From CAZJBS01 sp964544475 (GTDB lineage Bacteria; CLD3; SB21): a stretch of DNA of 64,000 nt. Below the pieces are notes generated by a model. The model made no database searches and was not told the origin of the DNA. It saw only the letters and a list, made by a program, of their open reading frames with translations. Every line of letters starts with the position of its first letter. Position 1 is the first letter of the stretch. This document shows positions 7,537 through 15,882 of the stretch, one piece after another. Where the stretch lies: assembly GCA_964544475.1 (NCBI GenBank), contig CAZJBS010000002.1, positions 124,001 through 188,000 on the forward strand, in the 5' to 3' direction. The translations under genes and the position numbers were made by a program.

Positions 7537-9729
7537 TTACTTCAAGGCCTGATTGAGGCCATCGAGAATTTCCTTGGATGTCTGTTTGCTGAGTTCCGTC
7601 AAAGCCATAATGCCGGCTTTTTCCAGGGACAACTGCTGGCCGCGGATACCCTGCTTTTCAGAATTGGCAATAATCTTGCCGTTTTCCAGGTCAAGGCAGC
7701 GGACGGAACCACCGGCCCAGGACGTTTTGCGCGAGCTGCTGCCATACGGCGTATTGGCGCCGCCTTCCGATTCCTTGGCTTCCACTGCGCCGATGATCAA
7801 AACGTCCGCGACGGCTTTCAATGCATTCGACACAACGTCATCGTTGCTGGTCTCGGCGGCGGATTTTGCCTGTTCCTTGCTGATGGCTCTGAAGACCTCG
7901 CCTTTGTCGATCACTTTGAATTTGTTGCTGACGAGTTGTTTGACGATGTCCCCTTCGACAATCGACACCGAATTTTCTTTACCCATGTTCGTTTCAAAAA
8001 TCAGAATAACGATTTTGGTGATGGCGGATCCCTTGGCGGTAAATGTAAAGTCCTTGAAAACGCTCCTGGCCTTTTCGACCGCGCCCGGCAACTGAGAGGC
8101 AAACATCTCAAAGTCGCGGGCATTGAGCCCGATACGGACTTTGTTGACGCCGCTTGGGTTGACGGTCTCGACTGAATGCAGCGTAAAATTCGCGGTGCCC
8201 GATCCGTCGGTTTTGGAGGTCTCGTCGATCTTGACGACAGTGGGGGCCACGGCGGAAGCCGACAAGTTGGCATTCTTCACGCCGGAAACGCTGCCGCCCT
8301 TGTCATAGACGAGTTTGGCCGCCAAAGGCATCGCAAGGGGTTCGCCTTTGGTGCCCTTTTGCCCTTCACCGCTGACGATCTCCACCCGCATCCGGCCCAA
8401 CAACGTTTTCAATTGCGTGTCAAACGTGGCTTTGACGGACACGGCTTTTCCAGAACCATCGATGTCGCCTTCAATCGGTTCCTTGTTGATCAATTCAGCC
8501 ACGACGATTTCTTTGGCGCCTTCCAGATACTGGGTCAGTGCGGTGTAGTAATCCCCGCCGGATTCGGCCTGTCTGGCAGCCTGATAGTAGGTCTTGGCCA
8601 CGTTGATCGCTTTCTTCAGACGCTCGGCAAACTGGCGTTCCACTTCCGCAATGGATATTTCACAATAGGCATAGTGTTTCTTCGATTTCTTATCGACATA
8701 GAATTCAACTTTGAGATTCTTAAGAGTCTCACTGGAAAACGATTCGGTCAGGGAGCTGAAACTCTCACTGTATTCGGAGGCGCCACCCTTGGTGCTCTCT
8801 TCCATGACATTGGTGACCTTGCTCGTGATTTCGGAACGGATGGCACGAATCACCTGGGCCCGCGCCTCGGCCTCAACTTTTTGCGCATCCTCGCCTTGTT
8901 TGGCGCTGACCGGTACGACTCCGAGACCCTGGTAATAACCGTCACGCCGTGGCATGTTCGGAAGTCCTTTGGTCCAGTCGCCATACGAAGCGCCTCCACC
9001 CCCGGATCCTTTGGTTTGGCCGCCCATGGCGTTATCCATGCCGGAGCCGACATCATCAACAGACTGACCCGTCACCTGGTTGGTTTTGTTGCCTCCCGCC
9101 ATTCCGGAGTCATCAACCAATTCGACATTGTTCCATTTGGCAATGGCCTTGTCCAGAGCCAGCAACGCGTTGTTGGCATTCAGCTTCACGCCTTTGATCT
9201 TGTCGGCGGCCGCGTCGCTCGAAACCTGGTCGCGAAAAGCCTTCTCCATGTCGCCTTTTTTCAAAACAGCCTTGGCATAGAACTTGATCTTGTTCTTCCC
9301 AACTTTTTCGCCTTTCGGCGGATAGTACTCTTCGATAAAGACGCCCTTGAGCGTCAATTCCGTCAGGCTCTGTGTAACCTCGCTGAAATATTGTTGCGCG
9401 GCAGAGGAGGAGCCCTGATCCGTGGTTGTGGAGGCTTCCTCCATGAAGTTGGTGCTGAGACTGCGGATGTTGCTCTGGAGTACTTCCGCTATTTTCTTGC
9501 GGGCGCTCAACTCGGCCTCGCTCTTGGCGACCTGCTCAGACATGCCTTCGCCGATGCCCGCCGCTACGATCACATCTTCATAAACGCCCGGCCTGGATAT
9601 CCACTCCGGCGTTCCACCCTTGCCTTTGTCTTTGCTCTTGCTTTTTTTCTTCTGGGCATTGGCGTCCGGAATCGAAAAGGCCAACAGGACGGCCAAAGCC
9701 ATGCTAAGAAGGATGGGAAAACGTTTCAT
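7537..9729 (-). CDS. Exported protein with two LPP20-like modules and a CsgG/FlgT-like C-terminus
   Basis: The 730-residue product has a signal peptide ending near DANAQ, then a lysine-rich stretch. LPP20-like module 1 (about 40-165) begins PEWISRPGVYEDVIVAAGIGEG; a glycine/asparagine-rich linker follows (about 220-250). Module 2 (about 252-375) contains YYQGLGVVPVSA and ends with a KKHYAYCEIS strand. A middle beta-rich region precedes a C-terminal segment (about 575-725) that alternates strands and helices (VEGDIVKQLVSNKFKVIDKG, VADVLIIGAVEAK), recalling the nucleotide-free fold of CsgG/FlgT-type envelope proteins. That last resemblance is tentative. AGGAG precedes the start. It lies 34 bases upstream of the lipoprotein gene. 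Probably periplasmic or outer-membrane associated; function unknown. Confidence 0.75.
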   Translation of the reverse strand: MKRFPILLSMALAVLLAFSIPDANAQKKKSKSKDKGKGGTPEWISRPGVYEDVIVAAGIGEGMSEQVAKSEAELSARKKIAEVLQSNIRSLSTNFMEEASTTTDQGSSSAAQQYFSEVTQSLTELTLKGVFIEEYYPPKGEKVGKNKIKFYAKAVLKKGDMEKAFRDQVSSDAAADKIKGVKLNANNALLALDKAIAKWNNVELVDDSGMAGGNKTNQVTGQSVDDVGSGMDNAMGGQTKGSGGGGASYGDWTKGLPNMPRRDGYYQGLGVVPVSAKQGEDAQKVEAEARAQVIRAIRSEITSKVTNVMEESTKGGASEYSESFSSLTESFSSETLKNLKVEFYVDKKSKKHYAYCEISIAEVERQFAERLKKAINVAKTYYQAARQAESGGDYYTALTQYLEGAKEIVVAELINKEPIEGDIDGSGKAVSVKATFDTQLKTLLGRMRVEIVSGEGQKGTKGEPLAMPLAAKLVYDKGGSVSGVKNANLSASAVAPTVVKIDETSKTDGSGTANFTLHSVETVNPSGVNKVRIGLNARDFEMFASQLPGAVEKARSVFKDFTFTAKGSAITKIVILIFETNMGKENSVSIVEGDIVKQLVSNKFKVIDKGEVFRAISKEQAKSAAETSNDDVVSNALKAVADVLIIGAVEAKESEGGANTPYGSSSRKTSWAGGSVRCLDLENGKIIANSEKQGIRGQQLSLEKAGIMALTELSKQTSKEILDGLNQALK

Positions 9730-9767
9730 GTTCTGTATCTCCTGAGTGTTTCTGGTTAGTAGATCGC

Positions 9768-11288
9768 TTATTTGGAGTCCATTTGTTCCAGGGCGGCATT
9801 GAGGCGATCCAGAGCCGCCTTGGCCTTGTCCCTGCCCGAACTCAAGATGCGTTGGGCTTTGTCTTCCTGGCTTTCATCCTTGGTTTCCGGCACTTTGATG
9901 ACCTGGCTTGCCTTCTTCTTCAGTTTGGATATCATGCCTCCGCTGTAGAGCCTTCCCAGTGAATAATAAGTTGTCTTTCCTTCCTTGGTCGTTTTTACAA
10001 ACGTTGATACGATCTGGGATCCCTCGAGGCAAACGTCCGTCGCTTCCTTGGTCATCTGTGACATGTAGTCGTTCAAAGGTTGTCCGCTAAGGGCATCGCT
10101 GGTTTCTTTGGTCTCAAACCATGATTTCATGACCGATTCGACCTGGACCTCAACGGTCTTGGCCAGCTTGGTCCGGGCCGATGCCTTGGCTTTTTCGATG
10201 CCCTGCGTCTGTGAAAAATATTTTCCTTCGTCAATGCCAACGGCAAAAAAAGAGCCTTTGTCTTGGGGTACTTTGGTGACCCACACAGGCTGGCCGTCTT
10301 TGGTCTTGAGGTAATCGCGGTTGATCAGTTTGCCCAGTTTGTCGTTCAGGCTCTTGAGGGCTTTCGTGTCCGTGACCTTGCTTTTGGCCTTTTCGGTTAC
10401 CTGGCCGATCACCTGGCTCAACGACATGCGGGCGAGAGCGTAATGCCATTTGGTTTGTTTGTCATACCATGTTTCAACGATCTGGGATCCACTCAGCGTG
10501 GCTTCGCTGACCGAGTTGGCCATTTCTTCGACGACACTGCGTTCCATGACGTACGCCGCGGAGCCTTCGTTGACCTCGTACCAATCGGTCAGGACCGCCT
10601 GGACTTCCGATTTCAATGTCTGACCCAGCTCAGCCCTGGCTTTGTCTTTGGCGGATTCACGGCCATTGACATAGAAATAGAACTTCTCTGCAATGCCGAG
10701 GGCGTAGATCGCGTCGTCTTCCTCAGGCAACACATTGATCCAGTCCGGTTTGTCTTTTCGGACGTACGATTTGGGATCTTTCAGGCCCTTCAAGGAAACC
10801 TCGAGTTTTTCGATCTTCTTGAATTCCTTCGAAGAGGCCCCTTTTTTGGCTTCGTCAACTACTTTCTTTTGAATGTTGCTGATGGTGCCGGCCAAAGGCA
10901 ATTCAGCCAGCGCGTAGATGAGACCTTCCGGATCGATCCACGTTTCCAGAATTTTGGCGTTTTGAACCGATGCAACCACGTCCTCGTCGATACTTTTTTC
11001 CATTTCCTGGGCGAATCCGCTCTTGGAACCTGACCACGACTGCGTGATGGTCTTGACGTTGAGTTTGATGGTTTGGGCCAATTCCAGTCTGGCGGCGGCC
11101 GCGGCGGCATCCTCACCGGCCTTCTTTTCAAAGTATCGGTTCACGACACCCACGGCATAGAGGGAACCTTCCGAAGCCGGAAGTTCATTCACCCATTTTG
11201 GCGCCGGCTTGTTCTGTGCAAGCACAAGACACGGCACGCACAGAACGGCTAGAACAAACCCCCTCATGGTAAGGGAAGTGGACCTCAT
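9768..11288 (-). CDS. Exported protein with three tandem LPP20-like modules
   Basis: ATG 11288 was chosen over an upstream open frame because AGGAGGAG precedes it and it gives a clean signal peptide (MRGFVLAVLCVPCLVLAQ). The 506-residue protein is three repeats of about 150 residues. Each opens with W-[VI]-x-x-[LV]-P, then a strand with [YF]A[VL]G[IV], a long A/K/E-rich helix, and closes with a [YS]ALA/YSLG strand; the repeats begin near residues 23, 190 and 345. It is the first gene of the operon leading to the CHAT protease. LPP20 domains occur in envelope lipoproteins of Helicobacter and others without a settled biochemical role, so function is open. Confidence 0.75.
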   Translation of the reverse strand: MRSTSLTMRGFVLAVLCVPCLVLAQNKPAPKWVNELPASEGSLYAVGVVNRYFEKKAGEDAAAAAARLELAQTIKLNVKTITQSWSGSKSGFAQEMEKSIDEDVVASVQNAKILETWIDPEGLIYALAELPLAGTISNIQKKVVDEAKKGASSKEFKKIEKLEVSLKGLKDPKSYVRKDKPDWINVLPEEDDAIYALGIAEKFYFYVNGRESAKDKARAELGQTLKSEVQAVLTDWYEVNEGSAAYVMERSVVEEMANSVSEATLSGSQIVETWYDKQTKWHYALARMSLSQVIGQVTEKAKSKVTDTKALKSLNDKLGKLINRDYLKTKDGQPVWVTKVPQDKGSFFAVGIDEGKYFSQTQGIEKAKASARTKLAKTVEVQVESVMKSWFETKETSDALSGQPLNDYMSQMTKEATDVCLEGSQIVSTFVKTTKEGKTTYYSLGRLYSGGMISKLKKKASQVIKVPETKDESQEDKAQRILSSGRDKAKAALDRLNAALEQMDSK

Positions 11289-11376
11289 GCTGCTCCTCCT
11301 CGAAGAGAGTCCTGGAATTAGATAACGTATCGAGAGTCCGCTAAACAGCGGATTTCGTATGGGGATAAACTGGAGC

Positions 11377-11406
11377 AGTGTACTCATAAGAGCGGATAAA
11401 AATCAA
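11377..11406 (-). promoter_or_regulatory. Candidate promoter of the LPP20-CHAT operon
   Basis: On the minus strand TTGATT (11406-11401) and TACACT (11382-11377) are separated by 18 bases, a fair sigma70 match. The transcript would carry a leader with a six-pair hairpin TCCGCT/AGCGGA (11337-11352) before the AGGAGG and ATG at 11288. The -10 is imperfect, so confidence is low. I see nothing else firm in the divergent gap 11289-11541. Confidence 0.3.
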
Positions 11407-11541
11407 GGTTATTGTCGAAAAGGACAGGATGGTACATTAGTTTTTTTGGAATTATGGGCTATTATGTGTTGATTGTTTTTCGCATTCTTAATACCTTTGA
11501 CCGCTCTGAATCACATCCCGGCATATCACGTAAATCTTCCA

Positions 11542-12681
11542 ATGAGGTCCGGTTTGAGTGTCGACATACGGCCATTGCCGCCAGACAGGCTAGATTCCTT
11601 CATCAAATTTGAATGGGATGTGTATCGCAACGATCCGGTATGGGTTCCCCATCTTCTGATGGAAAGGAAAGAATTCCTGTCGCCAAAGAAGAACCCGTTT
11701 TTTGAACACGCGGACGTTGGCTTTTTTATGGCTTACCGGGACGGACAACCCGTCGGTCGCATCGCCGCCATCGTCAACCGCCTGCACAATGAATTTCATG
11801 AGGACACGACCGGGTTTTTCGGTTTGTTTGAATGTCTGAACGATCCGGAGGCCGCGAGAAGTTTGCTGAAAAAAGCCGCGGACTTTGTTCGTGAGCGCCA
11901 TATGACGACGCTCCAGGGCCCTTTCAGCTTCTCGACCAATGACGAGTGCGGATTGCTCATCGACAACTTTGGACAGCCGCCTCAAATCATGATGACTTAC
12001 AATCCCTCCTATTACGTCCAGCTCATGGAAGAAAACGGATTCTCCAAAGTCAAAGATCTCCTCGCTTTTCGCATGGATGTTCCGGAGGCCATTCCGGAGC
12101 GACTGCAAAGGGGCGTGGAATTGATCATGAAACGGAACGAATTCACGGTACGCACGCTCAACATGAAACGTTTCGACGAGGAGCTTGAGCGGATTAAAAA
12201 GATATATAACGCGGCGTGGGAAAAAAACTGGGGTTTTGTTCCCATGACCGACGCGGAGTTTGATTTTCTGGCCAAACAGTTGAAGCAGATTGTCGATCCT
12301 GACCTTCTCTTTATTGCGGAACACAAGGGGGAACCTGTCGGATTTTCATTGTGCCTGCCCAACATCAACGAAGTTTTGGGCAGGATTCGCGACGGACGGT
12401 TGCTGCCTTTCGGGCTCTTCAAATTATTGTGGTATATGAGGCCCGGGAAAATTCGATCATTGCGTGTGCTTACGCTGGGTATTGTCAAAGAGCATCGGAA
12501 TTCAGGCATTGACGTGGTGTTCTACCACAAGTGTTTCGAAAATGGAATGCGCAAAGGCTACTTGTGGGGCGAAATGTCGTGGATTCTTGAGGACAATACG
12601 GCCATGAACCGGGCCCTGGAACGTATGGGCGCGATAGCCTACAAACGTTATCGCATTTATCAGACTTCCGTCACCGCATGA
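11542..12681 (+). CDS. GNAT-fold acyltransferase-like protein (YghO-like)
   Basis: A 379-residue soluble protein with two GNAT-like halves. The N-terminal half contains WDVYRNDPVWVPHLLMERKE and VGRIAAIVNRLHNEF; the C-terminal half contains LFIAEHKGEPVGFSLCLPN and ends with the typical ALERMGAIAYKRYRIYQ block. The family is usually annotated as N-acetyltransferase/YghO-like. ATG 11542 is the assumed start; TTG 11554, five bases after GAGGT, is an alternative, and a longer frame exists upstream. Its stop overlaps the next start in ATGA, so it is translationally coupled to the reductase. In bacterial ceramide synthesis an acyltransferase of this general type acts with a CerR-type reductase; that role here is inference. 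Confidence 0.75.
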   Translation: MRSGLSVDIRPLPPDRLDSFIKFEWDVYRNDPVWVPHLLMERKEFLSPKKNPFFEHADVGFFMAYRDGQPVGRIAAIVNRLHNEFHEDTTGFFGLFECLNDPEAARSLLKKAADFVRERHMTTLQGPFSFSTNDECGLLIDNFGQPPQIMMTYNPSYYVQLMEENGFSKVKDLLAFRMDVPEAIPERLQRGVELIMKRNEFTVRTLNMKRFDEELERIKKIYNAAWEKNWGFVPMTDAEFDFLAKQLKQIVDPDLLFIAEHKGEPVGFSLCLPNINEVLGRIRDGRLLPFGLFKLLWYMRPGKIRSLRVLTLGIVKEHRNSGIDVVFYHKCFENGMRKGYLWGEMSWILEDNTAMNRALERMGAIAYKRYRIYQTSVTA

Positions 12682-13658
12682 AAGTGCTTGTCACAGGCTC
12701 GACGGGATTTATCGGAAGCCATCTCGTCTCTGCGCTTTTGAAGAAGAACTACAAGGTATTTTGCTCGGTTCGTCGCTCAAGCGACCGGGCGTGGCTCAAA
12801 GACCTTGATGTCACATTTGTTGATGCGGACATTACGGAACGCGAGTCGCTGGTGCCGGCGGTGAGTGTCGTGGACATGATTTTTCATGTGGGCGGCGTCA
12901 CCAAAGCCAAAAAAGAATCCACGTATTATAAGATCAATGCCGATGGGTCGCGTGTTCTGTATGAGGTGTGCCTGGCTCACAATCCGAATATTCAAAAAAT
13001 TATTCATGTCAGCAGTCTTGCGGCCGTTGGACCGTCTGCGCCGGGGGCGCCCCGTCAGGAATCGGATCCGCCCAATCCCCTGACGTACTATGGCAAAAGC
13101 AAACTGGAGGGGGAACGATACGCCGTGGAGTACATGAAATCCCTGCCGATTACCATCATTCGGCCTCCCGCTGTTTACGGTCCCAAAGAGAAGGATATTC
13201 TTTTCTATTTCCAACTTATGAAACGCCACGTGAAGCCGGTTCTTGGATTTTCGGAAAAAGAGCTCAGCATGATTTATGTCGATGACCTCGTGGACGGGAT
13301 TGTGCTGGCCGCCGAGTCTCCAAAAAGCGCCGGACAAACATACTTTGTGGATGATGGCCGCTGTTATACATGGCGGCAACTCAGTCAGGTCATTCAAGAA
13401 TCGCTGGATACCTGGACGGTGCCGGTCGTTATTCCGGAAGGACTGGTCAATGGCGTCGCCTATGCCGCCGAGTTTCTATCGAAATTTTCCAGGAGCCCGG
13501 CACTGCTCAACCGTCAAAAGGTCATCGAACTCCGGCAAAGGGCATGGACTTGTTCGTCGGCGAAAATCCGGAACGATCTTGGGTTTGTCAGCCGATTCTC
13601 ACTGGAGGATGGTTGCCGCGAGACGGTGTCGTGGTACCGGGACCATCATTGGCTATGA
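12678..13658 (+). CDS. NAD-dependent epimerase/dehydratase (extended SDR)
   Basis: The 326-residue protein has an N-terminal Rossmann fold with GSTGFIG at 7-13, a serine in VSS at 111-113, and the catalytic YxxxK as Y138-GKS-K142. The late RPPAVYGP segment is typical of extended short-chain dehydrogenases that act on sugar nucleotides or bulky lipids. It overlaps the upstream acyltransferase and the downstream PAP2 gene, each through ATGA, which implies a single coupled unit. With those neighbours a lipid substrate, such as the keto group of an acylated sphingoid base (CerR-like), is more likely than a nucleotide sugar, but this is inference. Confidence 0.85.
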   Translation: MKVLVTGSTGFIGSHLVSALLKKNYKVFCSVRRSSDRAWLKDLDVTFVDADITERESLVPAVSVVDMIFHVGGVTKAKKESTYYKINADGSRVLYEVCLAHNPNIQKIIHVSSLAAVGPSAPGAPRQESDPPNPLTYYGKSKLEGERYAVEYMKSLPITIIRPPAVYGPKEKDILFYFQLMKRHVKPVLGFSEKELSMIYVDDLVDGIVLAAESPKSAGQTYFVDDGRCYTWRQLSQVIQESLDTWTVPVVIPEGLVNGVAYAAEFLSKFSRSPALLNRQKVIELRQRAWTCSSAKIRNDLGFVSRFSLEDGCRETVSWYRDHHWL

Positions 13659-14617
13659 TCAATCCGCCGGCACATGAAACGCGTTCCGATGAAATCAGCC
13701 TCGATATGGATGGTCGTACCGAAGAACGCGCGTGGACGAGAACGTTGATTCCGGAGGCAACCTTCAATGCGATCGATCTCGCCACGTTTGCCTACCTGGG
13801 CGTGACGGGGATCTTGATCGTCCTTTTTTATTCCAACTTGCAGGATCCCTGGTATCATTTGGTCATGCGTTTGGGCATGATGGGGATCCTGTATGGATTG
13901 ATTCGCCTGTGCAATGGATCGCGCGGCGTGGTCAAAATTCTGCGTTATTGGTATCCGGCTTTCTTGTTTCCGTATTTCTACACCGAAACGTCTTCCCTCA
14001 ACCAGATGGTTTTTCAGGGGTACTGGGATTCGTTTTTTCAGAATATTGACTTGAGCTGGTTTGGCGCCCAACCTAATATTTGGTTGTACGAACGTCTGGA
14101 TACACTCTGGTTCAATGAGAGTGTTCATTTCTGTTATTTTTCCTACTACTTCATGAGTACGGTTTTGGCGGCGGTGCTGTATGCCCGAAAAAGCAACGAT
14201 TTCCCACGCGTCTTCTTCGTAGTGTCGGCCGGCTTCTACTCGTGTTACCTGTTGTACATGTTCATACCGGTGGCCGGACCTGTGGAATTGAGACATGGGC
14301 GATTTGAGGAGCAAGGGCTGTTTATTCACATCATGAATTGGATCTACGCCAACGCGGAAAAACCCGGTGCCGCGTTCCCGAGTTCACACGCCACCATCGC
14401 CGTCATGACGCTGTTGTTTGCGCGGCGCTCGCATCGCCTCACGTTCTGGATATTCCTGCCTCTGGTGACCGGATTGCTTTTTTCAACGATTTACGGTTTT
14501 TACCATTACGTCGTCGACGTGGTGGTTGGAGTCCTTTTGGCGGTGATTTTTTATGTCGGCTACAATCGGTTGTACGATCTCAAGTTTGAAGAGCAATTCA
14601 GTACGGTGTTTGACTGA
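13655..14617 (+). CDS. PAP2-family membrane protein, Aur1/inositolphosphotransferase-like
   Basis: ATG 13655 overlaps the preceding stop as ATGA and gives a 320-residue membrane protein with about six helices. The PAP2 catalytic motifs are visible: KPGAAFPSSHA near 245-255 and the YGFYHYVVDVVVG block near 280, whose histidine and aspartate match the second active-site motif. The first PAP2 motif (KxxxxxxRP) is not seen, which fits the PAP2_3 branch containing yeast Aur1 and its bacterial relatives. Such enzymes hydrolyse or transfer phosphate-linked lipid head groups at the membrane. Together with the acyltransferase and reductase upstream, a role in assembling a phosphosphingolipid-like lipid is possible. 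Confidence 0.8.
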   Translation: MINPPAHETRSDEISLDMDGRTEERAWTRTLIPEATFNAIDLATFAYLGVTGILIVLFYSNLQDPWYHLVMRLGMMGILYGLIRLCNGSRGVVKILRYWYPAFLFPYFYTETSSLNQMVFQGYWDSFFQNIDLSWFGAQPNIWLYERLDTLWFNESVHFCYFSYYFMSTVLAAVLYARKSNDFPRVFFVVSAGFYSCYLLYMFIPVAGPVELRHGRFEEQGLFIHIMNWIYANAEKPGAAFPSSHATIAVMTLLFARRSHRLTFWIFLPLVTGLLFSTIYGFYHYVVDVVVGVLLAVIFYVGYNRLYDLKFEEQFSTVFD

Positions 14618-14664
14618 GGCCTGGTTCGCCAAAACACCCCGTCGTGTTGAATCCCACATGCCAT

Positions 14665-15843
14665 TCAGGCGCGTTCGACCAGCATGGCCAGTCCGAGTCC
14701 GCCACTAATACAGAGGCAGGCCAGACCAAAACGTGAGGAACGTTTCAGCATTTCGTGCACGAGCGTTGTCGTGATGCGTGCGCCGGTGCAGCCCGTCGGG
14801 TGGCCCAGTGCAATAGCCCCACCATTGACGTTGAGGCGTTCCCGGTCGAGCGACAATTCACGGGTACACGCAATCACCTGCGCGGCAAAAGCTTCGTTGA
14901 GTTCGATCAAATCAATCTTGCGAAGATCCATATTTGTTTTTGCGAGGAGTTTCCGGACGGCCGGCACGGGACCGAGGCCCATCCGGCCTGGTTCAACACC
15001 GGCGGATGCCGATGCGACGATTCGAGCCTGTGGTTTCAGATCCAGCCGTCGAACAGCGTCCTCGCTGGCCAGAACGAGTGCCGATGCGCCATCGGTCACT
15101 CCGGAGGATGAACCGGCCGTGATCGTGCCGTCTTTTCTGAAGACAGGCCTGAGCTTCTGAAGATCTTCAAGGGTAGTGCCAAATCTTGGATGTTCATCCT
15201 CTGTCACGGTCTGTGGTCCTTTTTTGTCGTTCACCGCCACCTCAACGATCTCATTGCGAAAACGCCCTTCGCGTATTGCCAGCTCCGCCCGACGTTGGGA
15301 TTCCAGCGCATATCGGTCCTGCTCATCGCGCGTTATCTGATAGGTGACGGCAAGATCCTCGGCGGTATCACCCATGAGGCGGTTGGCCATCGGGCAAAAA
15401 TAGCCGTCCAGATGGTTGGCGTCGATGACTTCACCGTGGCCCATTCGATAGCCCCAACGGCCCTGCAAAAGAAGATAGGGAATATTGCTCATGCTCTCCA
15501 CGCCGCCGGCCAGAACGATGTCGTTTTCGCCGGCCTGAATGGACGCCGCCGCGTTCATGATGGCTTTTAACCCGGAACCGCAGGCCTTATTGATCGTGTA
15601 AGCGGGACTGGCTACGGGAATACCCGTCCGGACGGCAATCTGCCGGGCGATATTCGGTCCAACACCGGCCTGACGCGCGCAGCCGAAAATGGTTTCATCG
15701 ATACGATCTGCCATCAGCCCGGCCTTGTCAATGGCCGCTCCGGCCGCCGCAAGGGCAAGGTCCACAGCCTTGACGCCCGCCAAACGGCCGCCGTATTTTC
15801 CAATGGGAGTACGAACCGCACTTAGTATGAAAATATTTTTCAA
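14665..15843 (-). CDS. Acetyl-CoA C-acyltransferase (thiolase)
   Basis: A 392-residue thiolase II. The acyl-accepting cysteine is C88 (NKACGSGLK), the proton-handling residues are H348 (GGAIALGHPTG) and C378 (CISGG), nearly the same positions as in the Zoogloea enzyme. It condenses or cleaves acyl-CoAs in the cytoplasm, either acetoacetyl-CoA synthesis or beta-oxidation; direction cannot be told. The start is TTG 15843, preceded at six bases by AAAGG; no ATG or GTG gives the conserved N-terminus. No other fatty-acid gene is nearby. It converges with the PAP2 gene across a 47-base gap. Confidence 0.93.
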   Translation of the reverse strand: MKNIFILSAVRTPIGKYGGRLAGVKAVDLALAAAGAAIDKAGLMADRIDETIFGCARQAGVGPNIARQIAVRTGIPVASPAYTINKACGSGLKAIMNAAASIQAGENDIVLAGGVESMSNIPYLLLQGRWGYRMGHGEVIDANHLDGYFCPMANRLMGDTAEDLAVTYQITRDEQDRYALESQRRAELAIREGRFRNEIVEVAVNDKKGPQTVTEDEHPRFGTTLEDLQKLRPVFRKDGTITAGSSSGVTDGASALVLASEDAVRRLDLKPQARIVASASAGVEPGRMGLGPVPAVRKLLAKTNMDLRKIDLIELNEAFAAQVIACTRELSLDRERLNVNGGAIALGHPTGCTGARITTTLVHEMLKRSSRFGLACLCISGGLGLAMLVERA

Positions 15844-15882
15844 GTTGGGCCTTTCGAATTCAGGATGGTTGGAAAGCGTTTG

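Noticed and set aside
8176..9759. A 527-codon open frame on the plus strand
   Set aside because: It is antisense to the two-module LPP20 protein, which has a signal peptide, a good ribosome-binding site and repeat structure. The translated frame is phenylalanine- and glycine-rich with no recognisable domain.
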